Below are positions 54,346 to 63,374 of a stretch of DNA of 64,000 nucleotides, piece after piece. Positions within the stretch are counted from its first letter, which is position 1. Every line of letters begins with the position of its first letter. Both the position numbers and the translations under genes were made by a program. Origin of the DNA: Virgibacillus halodenitrificans JCM 12304. Lineage in GTDB: Bacteria; Bacillota; Bacilli; Bacillales; Amphibacillaceae. Under the pieces are notes generated by a model, which did not search any database, was not told the origin of the DNA, and was given only the letters and a program-made list of their open reading frames with translations. The DNA lies in the NCBI RefSeq assembly GCF_001310895.1, contig NZ_BAZS01000003.1, positions 1 through 64,000 of the forward strand, given 5' to 3'.

Positions 54346-55209
54346 TCAATTTTTCACTTCGATATTTTCTTTCGCCATATCTGCTAATGTATGAATATTA
54401 CCGTTTATCTCCTGCATGGTGGCAGTTAATTCTTCGATTGCCGCAGATTGCGTATCGGACTCAAGATTTGCATCCTGAATATGTTTACTTAAATTTGTAA
54501 TAACTTCCTTAATTGACTCGGTTATATTGTGTATCTCTGTCACTTGTTCTTTTGAACTAGTTGCCATCTTTCTAATTTCATCTGCAACTACAGAAAAACC
54601 TCTTCCATGTTCGCCAGCTCGAGCAGATTCAATTGCGGCATTTAAGCCTAATAGATTACTTTGATCAGCTATTCCCTTTACTACATTGGATACTTTTTCT
54701 ATTGTGTCTACACGTTTATTAACTTCTGTAGCTTTTTGAGAGATTTCATTCATATTACCGGCAAGGTCGGTAATAGAAAGAGCCATATCCTGAATGGTAT
54801 TAGTTACATCATTAAATATTCCGGATAAATTAGATGCTACATCTGATAATTGATTTGCTTTATCAATACTTGATCCAATCCCAACCCCTCCTATTACATT
54901 ACCCTTCTCATTGTGTAAAGGAATTGCCCTAGCAATAAGATGTACACCAAATAATTCAGGAGGTACAGTGGCAGCTTGTTTTTTATTTAATCGAATTGCC
55001 TGAGTAACAATATCTCCTTCCATTAATGGATCTCCAGGATTTACGTTTAGAGAGAAAGTTTTTGCCGGAAAGTTTATGATTAATTTCTCTGTGTCATAGA
55101 TTCCCACCGTGATATCATCGTTTACAAGTGTTTGAAGAAAAGGTGCTACCTCAATGAATGATGATAACATTGGGTGGTAATTTGTTTCGTTTTCAATAAC
55201 TGAATTCAA
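54346..55209 (-). CDS. yfmS: soluble chemotaxis receptor YfmS
   Basis: A 287-residue soluble methyl-accepting-type transducer without membrane segments. The first 120 residues form a PAS-like sensor ([35 protein letters not shown]). The signalling part has the tip [35 protein letters not shown]. Same size and layout as B. subtilis YfmS and followed by yfmT on the same strand. Might sense a small molecule linked to the dehydrogenase. ATG start; only a weak GGGAGTG site. Confidence 0.88.
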   Translation of the reverse strand: MNSVIENETNYHPMLSSFIEVAPFLQTLVNDDITVGIYDTEKLIINFPAKTFSLNVNPGDPLMEGDIVTQAIRLNKKQAATVPPELFGVHLIARAIPLHNEKGNVIGGVGIGSSIDKANQLSDVASNLSGIFNDVTNTIQDMALSITDLAGNMNEISQKATEVNKRVDTIEKVSNVVKGIADQSNLLGLNAAIESARAGEHGRGFSVVADEIRKMATSSKEQVTEIHNITESIKEVITNLSKHIQDANLESDTQSAAIEELTATMQEINGNIHTLADMAKENIEVKN

Positions 55210-55400
55210 ATTAAATCACTCCCGCCGTATTTTTTAACGTACTAACATAGTATCGGAATAAACTCTCATAACATGTAGTATTTGGTAAAAACAAGATTAT
55301 TTGAAAAACTTTAAATATCTATTTGTGGATTTTAAAGATGAACATCTAATAGTCTTAATATTTTTTTTTTGCTTAAATTGTTCATTCTTTGTCAGATTAT

Positions 55401-55408
55401 GCCGATAA
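55401..55408 (+). promoter_or_regulatory. sigma-D -10 element upstream of motA
   Basis: GCCGATAA matches the sigma-D -10 box at 7 of 8 positions, 105 bases before motA. No good TAAA is found 14-16 bases upstream, so the -35 is weak. The gap 55210-55513 shows nothing else apart from a T10-type run. Confidence 0.5.
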
Positions 55409-55513
55409 ATATGAGGAGTAAACACTGGTTCTTTATACCCTTCATAAAAAAACCTTTAGATAATGAGTGATGGTTGTTATATAAATGAATCAGTTAAAAT
55501 TAGGGGGTCACAT

Positions 55514-56305
55514 ATGGATAAGACAACAATAATTGGTTTATTTTTAGGTGTAATCGCGGTAGGGGTTGGAATGGTGATGAAGGGTGTCCCTATAACGGCT
55601 TTAGGCAATCCGGCAGCAATCCTTATTATATTCGTTGGAACAGCAGCTTCTATTTGTATTGCATTTCCAATGAGCACTGTTAAAAATATACCAACACTTT
55701 TCAAAATTATTTTTAGTAAAGATCAGAATCCTGAGAAAAAAGAATTGATTCAACTATTTACCAAATTAGCTGAACAAACACGCAAAGAAGGTTTGCTTTC
55801 AATGGAGACACAAATGAAAGAATTTGAGGATCCATTTTTGAATACTGGTTTACAGTTTGCGATTGATGGTCAAACACCAGATTTTATTAAGGAAGTCTTA
55901 ATTGAAAAGATTGAAGCGATGGAGAGTAGACATCAGGAAGGGATTTCAGTCTTTTCTCAAGCAGGAACCTATGCACCTACATTAGGTGTGCTGGGAGCAG
56001 TAATAGGATTAATTGCAGCATTAGGAAATATGCAGGATATGGATGTGCTTGGGCATGCGATATCAGCAGCGTTTATAGCTACATTATTTGGAATTTTTTC
56101 CGGGTATGTGCTTTGGCATCCGTTTGCAAATAAGCTGCGAGAAAAGTCGAAAAAAGAAGTTGAAATTAAAGAGATTATGATCGAAGGCATTCTTTCAATT
56201 TCAACTGGAGATTCAGCTATTGTAGTACGAGATAAGCTTGGCTCTTATTTATCCACAAAAGAATTGGTTCAATTGAAAGAGGAGCAGGCAAATGAGCAGG
56301 CGTAA
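55514..56305 (+). CDS. motA: flagellar motor stator protein MotA
   Basis: The 263-residue four-helix stator subunit that forms the ion channel with MotB and pushes on the rotor. Signatures are GNPAAILIIFVGTAAS near 30-45, AGTYAPTLGVLGAVIGLIAAL, and FIATLFGIFSGYVLWHPFANKL. The frame is open to 55463, but ATG at 55514 is behind AGGGGG and fits the family start. First gene of an eight-gene operon; overlaps motB by 14 bases. Confidence 0.93.
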   Translation: MDKTTIIGLFLGVIAVGVGMVMKGVPITALGNPAAILIIFVGTAASICIAFPMSTVKNIPTLFKIIFSKDQNPEKKELIQLFTKLAEQTRKEGLLSMETQMKEFEDPFLNTGLQFAIDGQTPDFIKEVLIEKIEAMESRHQEGISVFSQAGTYAPTLGVLGAVIGLIAALGNMQDMDVLGHAISAAFIATLFGIFSGYVLWHPFANKLREKSKKEVEIKEIMIEGILSISTGDSAIVVRDKLGSYLSTKELVQLKEEQANEQA

Positions 56306-57068
56306 AAAGAAAGATGAACATCATGTGGATGAATCCTGGCTTTTACCGTACTCTGATTTACTGACATTATTATTAGCTCTATTCATTGTGTTATTTGCAA
56401 TGAGTGAAGTAGATACCCAAAAGTATAAAGAACTCTCCCAGGTCTTCAGTAATGAATTCTCCGGGGGGCAAGGTATTCTTGAAGAAAAGGATCCAACAGA
56501 GCAGCCTTTACCTGCACCCCAGCCAGAGCAAGAAAAAGAGAAAAGTAAAAATGAACAAGAAAAAAATAGTGCAATGGAAAAAGAGCAGCTTCAAAAAGTA
56601 AAAGAGAATATAAATGCTTATATTAAGAAAAAGAATCTGACCGATGTACTACAGACACAGCTTTCTGATGAGGGATTACTCATTACGATATCTAATGATT
56701 TCTCATTTCACTCCGGAAGTGCAGATGTGAATAGGGAAGGCAAAAAAATAGCGAAGGAGATATCGGGCTTTCTGCTTACAGACCCTCCTCATCAGATCAT
56801 TGTAAGTGGACATGCAGATGATTTACCTATTCATAATGAAGAATTTTCGTCAAATTGGGAGTTAAGTGTAATGAGAGCTATCCACTTTATGCGTATTGTT
56901 TTAGAAAATGAGCAGCTTGATCCAACAAAATTTAGTGCAAAAGGATTTGGAGAATATAAGCCAGCAGTCCCGAATACATCCGAAGCAAATAGAGCAGCTA
57001 ATCGGCGTGTCGAAGTTCTCATTTTACCTAATTACAACCTTCAAACAGGAGAAAAAAATAAAAACTAA
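56292..57068 (+). CDS. motB: flagellar motor stator protein MotB
   Basis: The 258-residue peptidoglycan-anchored stator partner. One membrane helix with the ion-binding Asp22 (PYSDLLTLLLALFIVLFAMS), a variable Glu/Lys linker, and an OmpA-type cell-wall domain with SGHADDLPIHN and NRAANRRVEVLI. The helix sequence resembles MotB (proton type) more than MotS; the coupling ion is inference. ATG start behind GAGGAGCAGG within the end of motA. Confidence 0.92.
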   Translation: MSRRKKKDEHHVDESWLLPYSDLLTLLLALFIVLFAMSEVDTQKYKELSQVFSNEFSGGQGILEEKDPTEQPLPAPQPEQEKEKSKNEQEKNSAMEKEQLQKVKENINAYIKKKNLTDVLQTQLSDEGLLITISNDFSFHSGSADVNREGKKIAKEISGFLLTDPPHQIIVSGHADDLPIHNEEFSSNWELSVMRAIHFMRIVLENEQLDPTKFSAKGFGEYKPAVPNTSEANRAANRRVEVLILPNYNLQTGEKNKN

Positions 57069-57083
57069 AAGGGGTATACAACT

Positions 57084-57545
57084 ATGCCGATAACAATAGA
57101 GGAAAGAAATAAAACAGTTACAAGTTTATTAAATGGAACGAACAAAGCCTTAGCATCTATTGTGCCGATCGATTTTTCCATGAGCAAGCCCAAATTACTT
57201 GGTAAATCATTACACCTGCAGTTTGGTGTACTAATTGGTATCACTGGTGATATAAAAGGTAAATTAATTTTAGCGGGCGATCAATCCATGTTTGGAGCAA
57301 TTGGTGAGAAAATGTTTGGTATGCCATTGGAAGGTGAAATGCTAGCTTCCTTCAGTGGAGAGTTAGGAAATATGCTAGCCGGAGGAATAGCTACAAATAT
57401 AATTCAGGATGGGGTTAAGACAGATATTACCGCTCCTACCATTATGCAAGGAAATACGACATTAACAGGCTATGAAAAAGCGCTACATTTACCTGTGGCA
57501 TTCCTCCATAGTGGAGAAATGGATATATATTTATTACTAGATTGA
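57084..57545 (+). CDS. cheX: chemotaxis protein CheX (CheC/CheX/FliY family phosphatase)
   Basis: A 153-residue member of the CheC-CheX-FliY group, which dephosphorylates CheY. The active helix pattern E-x-x-N is visible in FSGELGNMLAGGIATNI near residue 95. The strand-rich rest fits a CheX monomer. ATG start behind AAGGGG. It lies between motB and cheA and directly links the motor to the CheY of this operon. Confidence 0.82.
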   Translation: MPITIEERNKTVTSLLNGTNKALASIVPIDFSMSKPKLLGKSLHLQFGVLIGITGDIKGKLILAGDQSMFGAIGEKMFGMPLEGEMLASFSGELGNMLAGGIATNIIQDGVKTDITAPTIMQGNTTLTGYEKALHLPVAFLHSGEMDIYLLLD

Positions 57546-57569
57546 TTGGTCATAGAGAGGATGTACGTA

Positions 57570-59576
57570 ATGGAAACAAGCCAATATATTGATATGTTTC
57601 TTGATGAAAGTCGAGAGCACTTACAAGCAGTTAATGATAATCTTCTTCATTTAGAAAAGCAACCAGATGACCTTTCCATCGTCAACGAAATTTTCCGTTC
57701 TGCTCACACATTAAAGGGAATGGCTGCAACAATGGGCTATGAGGATATTTCTGCGTTAACCCATAAGATGGAAAACGTGTTAGATAAAATTCGGAACAGC
57801 GAATTAATGGTAAACACCCATATTATTGATATTATCTTCCAAGCAATTGAAGCTTTAGAAGAAATGGTAGAGGAAATTGCTCAAGGCAATGATGGGAAAA
57901 AAGATGTCACAGGTTTAGTTAATTCTTTGGACCAGATAGAAAATGAGAAGGCAAACCAAGACACAAGTGAGAAAAATGAGGAAGTTAATAGTTTTGATAC
58001 AGAAAAAGTAATTTTGGATGAATATCAGTCAACTGTCATTGCCCAAGCAGAAGAGCAAGGGTTTAAGGCCTATTATATTCAAGTGCGCTTAAATGAAGAC
58101 TGTCTACTAAAGGCTGTTAGAGCATATATGGTTGTAGAAGCATTAGAGTCTAAAGGAGAGATTATTAAAACCACTCCTGAAACGGAGGCATTAGAAGCAG
58201 GTGATTTCTCGCAGGATTTTACGCTCATCTTTCTATCAAATGAATCTACTGCATCATTAGAAGCTGTGATAACTAGTGTATCTGAAATAGAGCAGGTAAA
58301 TATACAAGATTTAGCAGCTATTATGGAAAAACAGGCTGAAGAATCAAAGCATGAGGAACCTGCTACTGAGGAGTCATCAGGTGAGACAGCAGAAGTGAAA
58401 ACACAGGGGCAGGCTACTAAATCTACTACTATCCGCGTAAACCTGGAACGGATTGACCATTTAATGAATTTATTTGAAGAGGTTGTAATTGATCGCAGTA
58501 GATTGGAGGATCTGGCAGAAAAACTGGGGAATCCTGAATTAGCTGAAACAGTTGAACATATGTCGAGAGTGTCGGAGGATATGCAAAGCCTTATTCTAAC
58601 CATGCGTATGGTTGCTGTAGAACAGGTGTTTAATCGTTTCCCACGGATGGTTCGCGGACTTGCCAAGGACTTAAATAAAAAAATTGATCTCCAAATTATT
58701 GGTGCAGATACAGAATTGGATCGCACTGTTATTGATGAAATAGGTGATCCACTCGTTCACTTGATTCGTAATTCGATCGACCACGGTATCGAGCTGCCAG
58801 CAGAGCGCTTGAAAGCGGGAAAACAAGAAGAAGGAGAATTAATACTGCGTGCCTACCATAGTGGCAATCATGTGTTTATTGAAATTCAAGACGATGGGGC
58901 TGGTATTAACCGTGAAAAAGTAGAAGAAAAAGCGGTTGAAAACGGGCTAATTACAAAAGAAGCAGCAAAGCAACTCACAGATGAGGAAATCTATCCTTTT
59001 ATACTGGCCTCTGGGTTTAGCACAGCAGCCACCGTGTCGGATATTTCTGGTCGTGGAGTAGGATTGGATGTAGTAAAAAGCAAGATTGAAGCTCTTGGTG
59101 GGAAAATTACGATTGAATCCGAGAAAGGAAAAGGAAGTAAGTTCTCCATTCAGTTACCACTGACCTTATCCATTCTTTCTTCATTATTAGTAAAAGTTGA
59201 AGAGGAAACTTATGCCATACCTCTATCTTCTATCATTGAAACTGCTTTATTGAAAGAAGAGCAGATCATGTCAGCACATGGCAAAAAGGTCATGGATTTC
59301 AGGGGCAGTGTTGTACCACTTGTATCTCTAAATAAGGTATTTGATGTTCCTGAGAGTACCACCTCGGAAAATGGAAGTAGTCACCATGCTGTGGTTATCG
59401 TGAAAAAAGGGGAAAAAATGACTGGTCTGATGGTAGATTCCTTTATCGGTCAGAGAGAGATTGTTTTAAAATCGTTAGGAAATTATTTAAAAGATGTGTT
59501 TGCTATTTCAGGTTCTACGATTTTAGGGGATGGGCAGGTTGCTTTAATTATTGATCCTAATGCACTAATTAAGTAA
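57570..59576 (+). CDS. cheA: chemotaxis histidine kinase CheA
   Basis: The 668-residue central kinase of chemotaxis. Order: HPt domain with phosphorylated His46 in SAHTLKGMAATMGY; a CheY-binding-type domain (about 155-245); a linker rich in Glu, Thr and Ser; dimerization helices from about 290; the ATPase with HLIRNSIDHGIE, DDGAGIN and GRGVGLDVVK; and the CheW-like domain (last 135 residues). The frame is open from a TTG at 57546, but ATG at 57570 behind GAGAGG fits the family start. cheW follows by 10 bases. Confidence 0.95.
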   Translation: METSQYIDMFLDESREHLQAVNDNLLHLEKQPDDLSIVNEIFRSAHTLKGMAATMGYEDISALTHKMENVLDKIRNSELMVNTHIIDIIFQAIEALEEMVEEIAQGNDGKKDVTGLVNSLDQIENEKANQDTSEKNEEVNSFDTEKVILDEYQSTVIAQAEEQGFKAYYIQVRLNEDCLLKAVRAYMVVEALESKGEIIKTTPETEALEAGDFSQDFTLIFLSNESTASLEAVITSVSEIEQVNIQDLAAIMEKQAEESKHEEPATEESSGETAEVKTQGQATKSTTIRVNLERIDHLMNLFEEVVIDRSRLEDLAEKLGNPELAETVEHMSRVSEDMQSLILTMRMVAVEQVFNRFPRMVRGLAKDLNKKIDLQIIGADTELDRTVIDEIGDPLVHLIRNSIDHGIELPAERLKAGKQEEGELILRAYHSGNHVFIEIQDDGAGINREKVEEKAVENGLITKEAAKQLTDEEIYPFILASGFSTAATVSDISGRGVGLDVVKSKIEALGGKITIESEKGKGSKFSIQLPLTLSILSSLLVKVEEETYAIPLSSIIETALLKEEQIMSAHGKKVMDFRGSVVPLVSLNKVFDVPESTTSENGSSHHAVVIVKKGEKMTGLMVDSFIGQREIVLKSLGNYLKDVFAISGSTILGDGQVALIIDPNALIK

Positions 59577-59586
59577 GGGAGACCAG

Positions 59587-60069
59587 ATGATGGAGAAAAT
59601 TACAAAATATATTGTTTTTAAATTAAATAACCAATCTTATGGAGTAAATGTCCAACAAATAAGATCAATCGAACGTATACAAAAGATTACAGAGGTTCCG
59701 AGAACTTCTCCATTTATAAAAGGTGTTATTTATTATCAAGGAGAAACAGTCCCTGTGCTTGATTTGAAGGAGCGTTTACAACTACCCGAAACAGAAACAA
59801 CTGAACATAGTCGGTTCTTAATTGTCATGATGGATGACATGCAAGTAGGGTTAATCGTGGATGCGGCTACAGAAGTAATTGATATTGATGAGCAAATAAT
59901 TGAAGCTCCACCACAAATCATTGGTGGTGTAGAGGATGTTTTTCTGCAAGGTGTAGCGAAATTGGAAAAGGATTTGTTGATAATCCTTGATTTAAAGCGT
60001 GTTTTGGACTTATCAGAAACAACAGAAGTAAAAGAAGTTATCCAAGAGATTGAACAGGAGGAAGTATAA
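59587..60069 (+). CDS. cheW: chemotaxis coupling protein CheW
   Basis: A 160-residue scaffold that links receptors to CheA. The SH3-like pattern is clear: YIVFKLNNQSYGVNVQQIRSIER, TEVPRTSPFIKGVIYYQGETVPVLDLKERL and GLIVDAATEVIDI. ATG start behind AAGGGAGA. Its stop overlaps the cheY start as TAATG, so the two are coupled. Confidence 0.94.
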   Translation: MMEKITKYIVFKLNNQSYGVNVQQIRSIERIQKITEVPRTSPFIKGVIYYQGETVPVLDLKERLQLPETETTEHSRFLIVMMDDMQVGLIVDAATEVIDIDEQIIEAPPQIIGGVEDVFLQGVAKLEKDLLIILDLKRVLDLSETTEVKEVIQEIEQEEV

Positions 60070-60425
60070 TGGCGAAAATTTTAATAACAGATGATGCGGC
60101 ATTTATGCGCATGCAACTTAAGGACATTTTAACGAAATTAGGTCATGAGGTAATAGGGGAGGCTGAAAACGGACAAGTAGCAATTGAAAAGTTTCAGGAA
60201 TTACAACCTGAGCTCGTAACAATGGACATTACTATGCCCGAAATGAATGGGGTAGAAGCAGTAAAAGAAATCAAGAAAATTAACCCGAATGCGAAAGTTA
60301 TTATGTGCTCAGCCATGGGGCAACAAGGCATGGTAGTGGAAGCAATTCAGGCAGGGGCAAAAGACTTTATTGTAAAACCCTTTACTCCAGAGCGGATTGG
60401 CGAAGCAGTTAATAAGGTTTTATAA
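60069..60425 (+). CDS. cheY: chemotaxis response regulator CheY
   Basis: A 118-residue single receiver domain. ITDDAAFMR gives the acidic pocket, Asp53 in VTMDITMPEM is phosphorylated, and CSAMG and IVKPFTP supply the Ser and Lys. Almost identical in layout to B. subtilis CheY. Controls motor switching at FliM/FliY. ATG overlaps the cheW stop; ribosome site GAGGAAG. Confidence 0.95.
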   Translation: MAKILITDDAAFMRMQLKDILTKLGHEVIGEAENGQVAIEKFQELQPELVTMDITMPEMNGVEAVKEIKKINPNAKVIMCSAMGQQGMVVEAIQAGAKDFIVKPFTPERIGEAVNKVL

Positions 60426-60468
60426 GTACAAGAATAGGAGTCATATACAGATAAGGTGAGGTGATTGT

Positions 60469-61182
60469 ATGTCAGCACAAAGTCTACACGAAATAATAAG
60501 GAATATGGACTTTCACCATGTATTACAACCAATTATTAATACATCAACAAATAAAGTATATGGATATGAAGCATTGCTTCGCTCCAGGCATTATAGAAAT
60601 CCGGAAATATTTTTTAAGCATGCAAGGGAACAAAATGTATTATTTGAACTGGATATGATGTCTATATATAAAGCTTGTAAAATGAATCTGGCAGAGTTAG
60701 GGGATATATATTTATTTTTAAATATATATCCTTCCACCCTGAATCATCCTGCCTTCATTAATAGCTTGGAAGAAATCACTAGGGAAACGAAAGTGAAAGC
60801 GAATACAATTGTTTTTGAAATAAATGAAGCAGAGAGAGGTACGGACTTTTCGGCTTTAAAACAGGTCTTGAATCAGTTGAAGCAACAAGGGTTTCTTATT
60901 GCTTTTGATGATATTGGAAAGGGCGAAGCAACGTTATCTACTGTGCAGACCATCATTCCTAACTTTGCTAAATTTGATCGCTACTATGCTGATAAATTAT
61001 TTACATCCATTCGAAAACAAAACCATATTAAAAAAGTAATACACTTATTAGATGGAACGATGGAAATTGTTTTAGAGGGATTGGAAACAGAGGAAGATCT
61101 CTTAACAGCAAAGTTACTAGGCGTTCCATATGTGCAAGGGTTTTATTTGGGAAAGCCTCAGCCCTTGGAGTTTTATAAGTAA
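60469..61182 (+). CDS. EAL domain cyclic-di-GMP phosphodiesterase
   Basis: A 237-residue stand-alone EAL protein. All catalytic and metal positions of active EAL enzymes are present: Glu34 in GYEALLR, Asn85 in LNIYPS, Glu117 and Glu120 in FEINEAE, Asp147-Asp148 in FDDIGKG, Lys168 in AKFDR, Glu203 in LEGLET and Gln223 in VQGFYLG. It should degrade c-di-GMP in the cytosol. No sensor or membrane domain. ATG start behind GAGGTGA. Inside the chemotaxis operon, between cheY and a chemoreceptor, which suggests local control of motility by c-di-GMP. Confidence 0.9.
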   Translation: MSAQSLHEIIRNMDFHHVLQPIINTSTNKVYGYEALLRSRHYRNPEIFFKHAREQNVLFELDMMSIYKACKMNLAELGDIYLFLNIYPSTLNHPAFINSLEEITRETKVKANTIVFEINEAERGTDFSALKQVLNQLKQQGFLIAFDDIGKGEATLSTVQTIIPNFAKFDRYYADKLFTSIRKQNHIKKVIHLLDGTMEIVLEGLETEEDLLTAKLLGVPYVQGFYLGKPQPLEFYK

Positions 61183-61217
61183 CAAATTAATTATATGTAG
61201 GTAGGGAAGGGATTCTA

Positions 61218-63248
61218 TTGAAAAAGAAGCAAAAGAAAAAGCAAGGTGGTTTTTTAAAACGTACCATTCAGACACAAATTCTCTTTCCTTTTCTTGTATT
61301 AATTTTGATTGCTGGACTAGTTGTAGCAGGAGTTAGTTACTTTTTCAGTGTTAATTTGACTACGAAAGAATTAACCAAGAATATGCAAAGTCAAATTCTT
61401 GTGATAAATGATTCTTTTGACATGTTTTTTGATAACCTGGAAAGAGGTATTAGGAGAGTCGCTTCAAGCGAAATTGTATTAGAGGGAGAGGAAGAAGATT
61501 CAGAGGAATTAAAACAATTTTTAAAAAGAACTGGTGATGCGAATAATTCCATTTTAAATACATATATAGGTAATGAAGAAACAGGAGAAATTGCTATTTA
61601 TCCAAATACCATTTTCGACTCTGATTATGACCCGAGAGAAAGGCCTTGGTATAAGCGAGCAGTTGAACATGATGGTGCTCCGGTATGGACAGAGCCATAC
61701 GAGGATGCAGCCTCCGGGGAAATGATTGTTACCATTGCCCAAGCGTACTATAATACGAAAAATGAAATGTTGGGAGTAGCAGCTCTTGATGTCTCTATAG
61801 ACACACTTGTTTCTATGGTAGATAAGGTTAAAATTGGAGACACAGGATATGCCACATTAATTGATACAAATGGCAACCTTGTTGTACACCCAGATAAAAA
61901 GTTAGTCGGAATCAATATTGCAAAAGAAAGCTTCTATAAACAGATGATGAAAAAAGGTGAGTCCGGAACAGTGGAATATGAACAGGACGGTAAAGAGATG
62001 GTCACTGGGTTTGTAAAGAATGGGATAACAGATTGGGTCATAAATGGGACTGTTAATAAACATGATTTTGAACAAAAGTCTCAATCACTTCTATTACCGA
62101 TCGGGCTTACATTATTAGGTATTATTCTTTTAGCAGTTATTGCTTCGTTTATTATAACAAAGCGGATTACAAAGCCAATTAAAAACTTGCAAAATACGAT
62201 GAAGGAAGTCGAGAATGGGGATTTTCTTGCACATGTTGAAATAAACAGGCAAGATGAGATCGGACAATTATCTGCTAGCTTCAGAAATATGGTACAACAA
62301 ATGAGAGAAATGATGACGAAAATTTCTACTATTTCTGTACAAGTTTCGGAGGCATCACAAACATTAGTGAAAAGTGCTGAAGAAAACACCTCTGCTGCTA
62401 ATGAAGTTGCTGTAACAATGGAAGAAATAGCTTCAGGAGCGACGAGTCAGTCAGAGCTAATGGAACAAAACACAATAGCAACAGACCAATTATCAACAAT
62501 AATAAACCAGTTTAGCTCACAAAATATAAAGATTCAAGAAGAGTCTAAGTCAATGAATCTAGCATCAGAACAAGGATTGAAAACAGTCGATATTTTAAAG
62601 GACCAATCTAATCGTACAGAAAAAATAACGAATGACGTTGTTCAGGCAATTCACTCGCTTGATAACCGGTCTGCAAGTGTTTCAGAAATAATTGGTAAGA
62701 TTTCGGGTATTGCAAGTCAGACCAATTTGTTAGCATTAAATGCGGCAATTGAAGCAGCTAGAGCAGGCGAAAGTGGAAGAGGTTTTGCAGTTGTTGCTGA
62801 TGAAGTAAGGAAGCTGGCTGAACAATCCGAACACGCGCTTAAAGATATCTCTGATATTATTGCTAAAATGCAGGAAGAGACAAAGCATACAGTTGATCTA
62901 ATTGATGAAACGAGTGAAGTTATTCAATCCCAAACAGATGCAGTTAGCAAAACGGAACAGGCATTTCAAGATATTAATAAATCAATTCATGTAAACAGTG
63001 AGATGCTCCTGTCTACAATAAGTCTTATGGATGAAATGGTGAACCAAGAAAAAATTATTGCAGACAATACGCGAAACAATGCTTCCATAAGTCAGGAAAC
63101 GGCTGCTGGGACAGAGGAAATATCAGCTTCTGTGGAAGAACAGACAGCATCTATGGAACAATTAAACCAACTTGCAGGCCAACTGGATAGATATTCAAAA
63201 AATATGCAAGAAGAATTAAGGCAATATAAAATTAAAGAAAAAAGCTAA
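61218..63248 (+). CDS. methyl-accepting chemotaxis protein with dCache sensor
   Basis: A 676-residue membrane receptor. Order: helix 21-44, extracellular double Cache domain (about 50-285), second helix (about 288-312), HAMP, and a long cytoplasmic signalling coiled coil with the tip [23 protein letters not shown]. The Cache domain has Tyr137, Arg142, Trp144, Tyr145, Tyr161 and Asp191, the pattern reported for amino-acid-binding dCache domains, so an amino acid ligand is likely. TTG start behind GGGAAGGG. Last gene of the motA operon. Confidence 0.9.
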   Translation: MKKKQKKKQGGFLKRTIQTQILFPFLVLILIAGLVVAGVSYFFSVNLTTKELTKNMQSQILVINDSFDMFFDNLERGIRRVASSEIVLEGEEEDSEELKQFLKRTGDANNSILNTYIGNEETGEIAIYPNTIFDSDYDPRERPWYKRAVEHDGAPVWTEPYEDAASGEMIVTIAQAYYNTKNEMLGVAALDVSIDTLVSMVDKVKIGDTGYATLIDTNGNLVVHPDKKLVGINIAKESFYKQMMKKGESGTVEYEQDGKEMVTGFVKNGITDWVINGTVNKHDFEQKSQSLLLPIGLTLLGIILLAVIASFIITKRITKPIKNLQNTMKEVENGDFLAHVEINRQDEIGQLSASFRNMVQQMREMMTKISTISVQVSEASQTLVKSAEENTSAANEVAVTMEEIASGATSQSELMEQNTIATDQLSTIINQFSSQNIKIQEESKSMNLASEQGLKTVDILKDQSNRTEKITNDVVQAIHSLDNRSASVSEIIGKISGIASQTNLLALNAAIEAARAGESGRGFAVVADEVRKLAEQSEHALKDISDIIAKMQEETKHTVDLIDETSEVIQSQTDAVSKTEQAFQDINKSIHVNSEMLLSTISLMDEMVNQEKIIADNTRNNASISQETAAGTEEISASVEEQTASMEQLNQLAGQLDRYSKNMQEELRQYKIKEKS

Positions 63249-63374
63249 CCTTTAAGAGAGCTATTGCTATAACAATGGCTCTTCTCTTTTTATGGCTAGA
63301 ATTGGTTCTTTCCATAAAAGAATATTTTCTATATAATTACATCAAGATCGATGTTAGTTGGAGGACACTTATTG

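Noticed and set aside
55245-55275. Sigma-D promoter for yfmS on the minus strand
   Set aside because: TCCGATAC matches only 6 of 8 and no TAAA is found 14-16 bases upstream.
58079-58726. Long antisense ORF (215 codons) inside cheA
   Set aside because: Lies on the opposite strand of a certain gene, is Ser/Ile/Cys-rich, has no ribosome site and no recognisable domain; a shadow of cheA.
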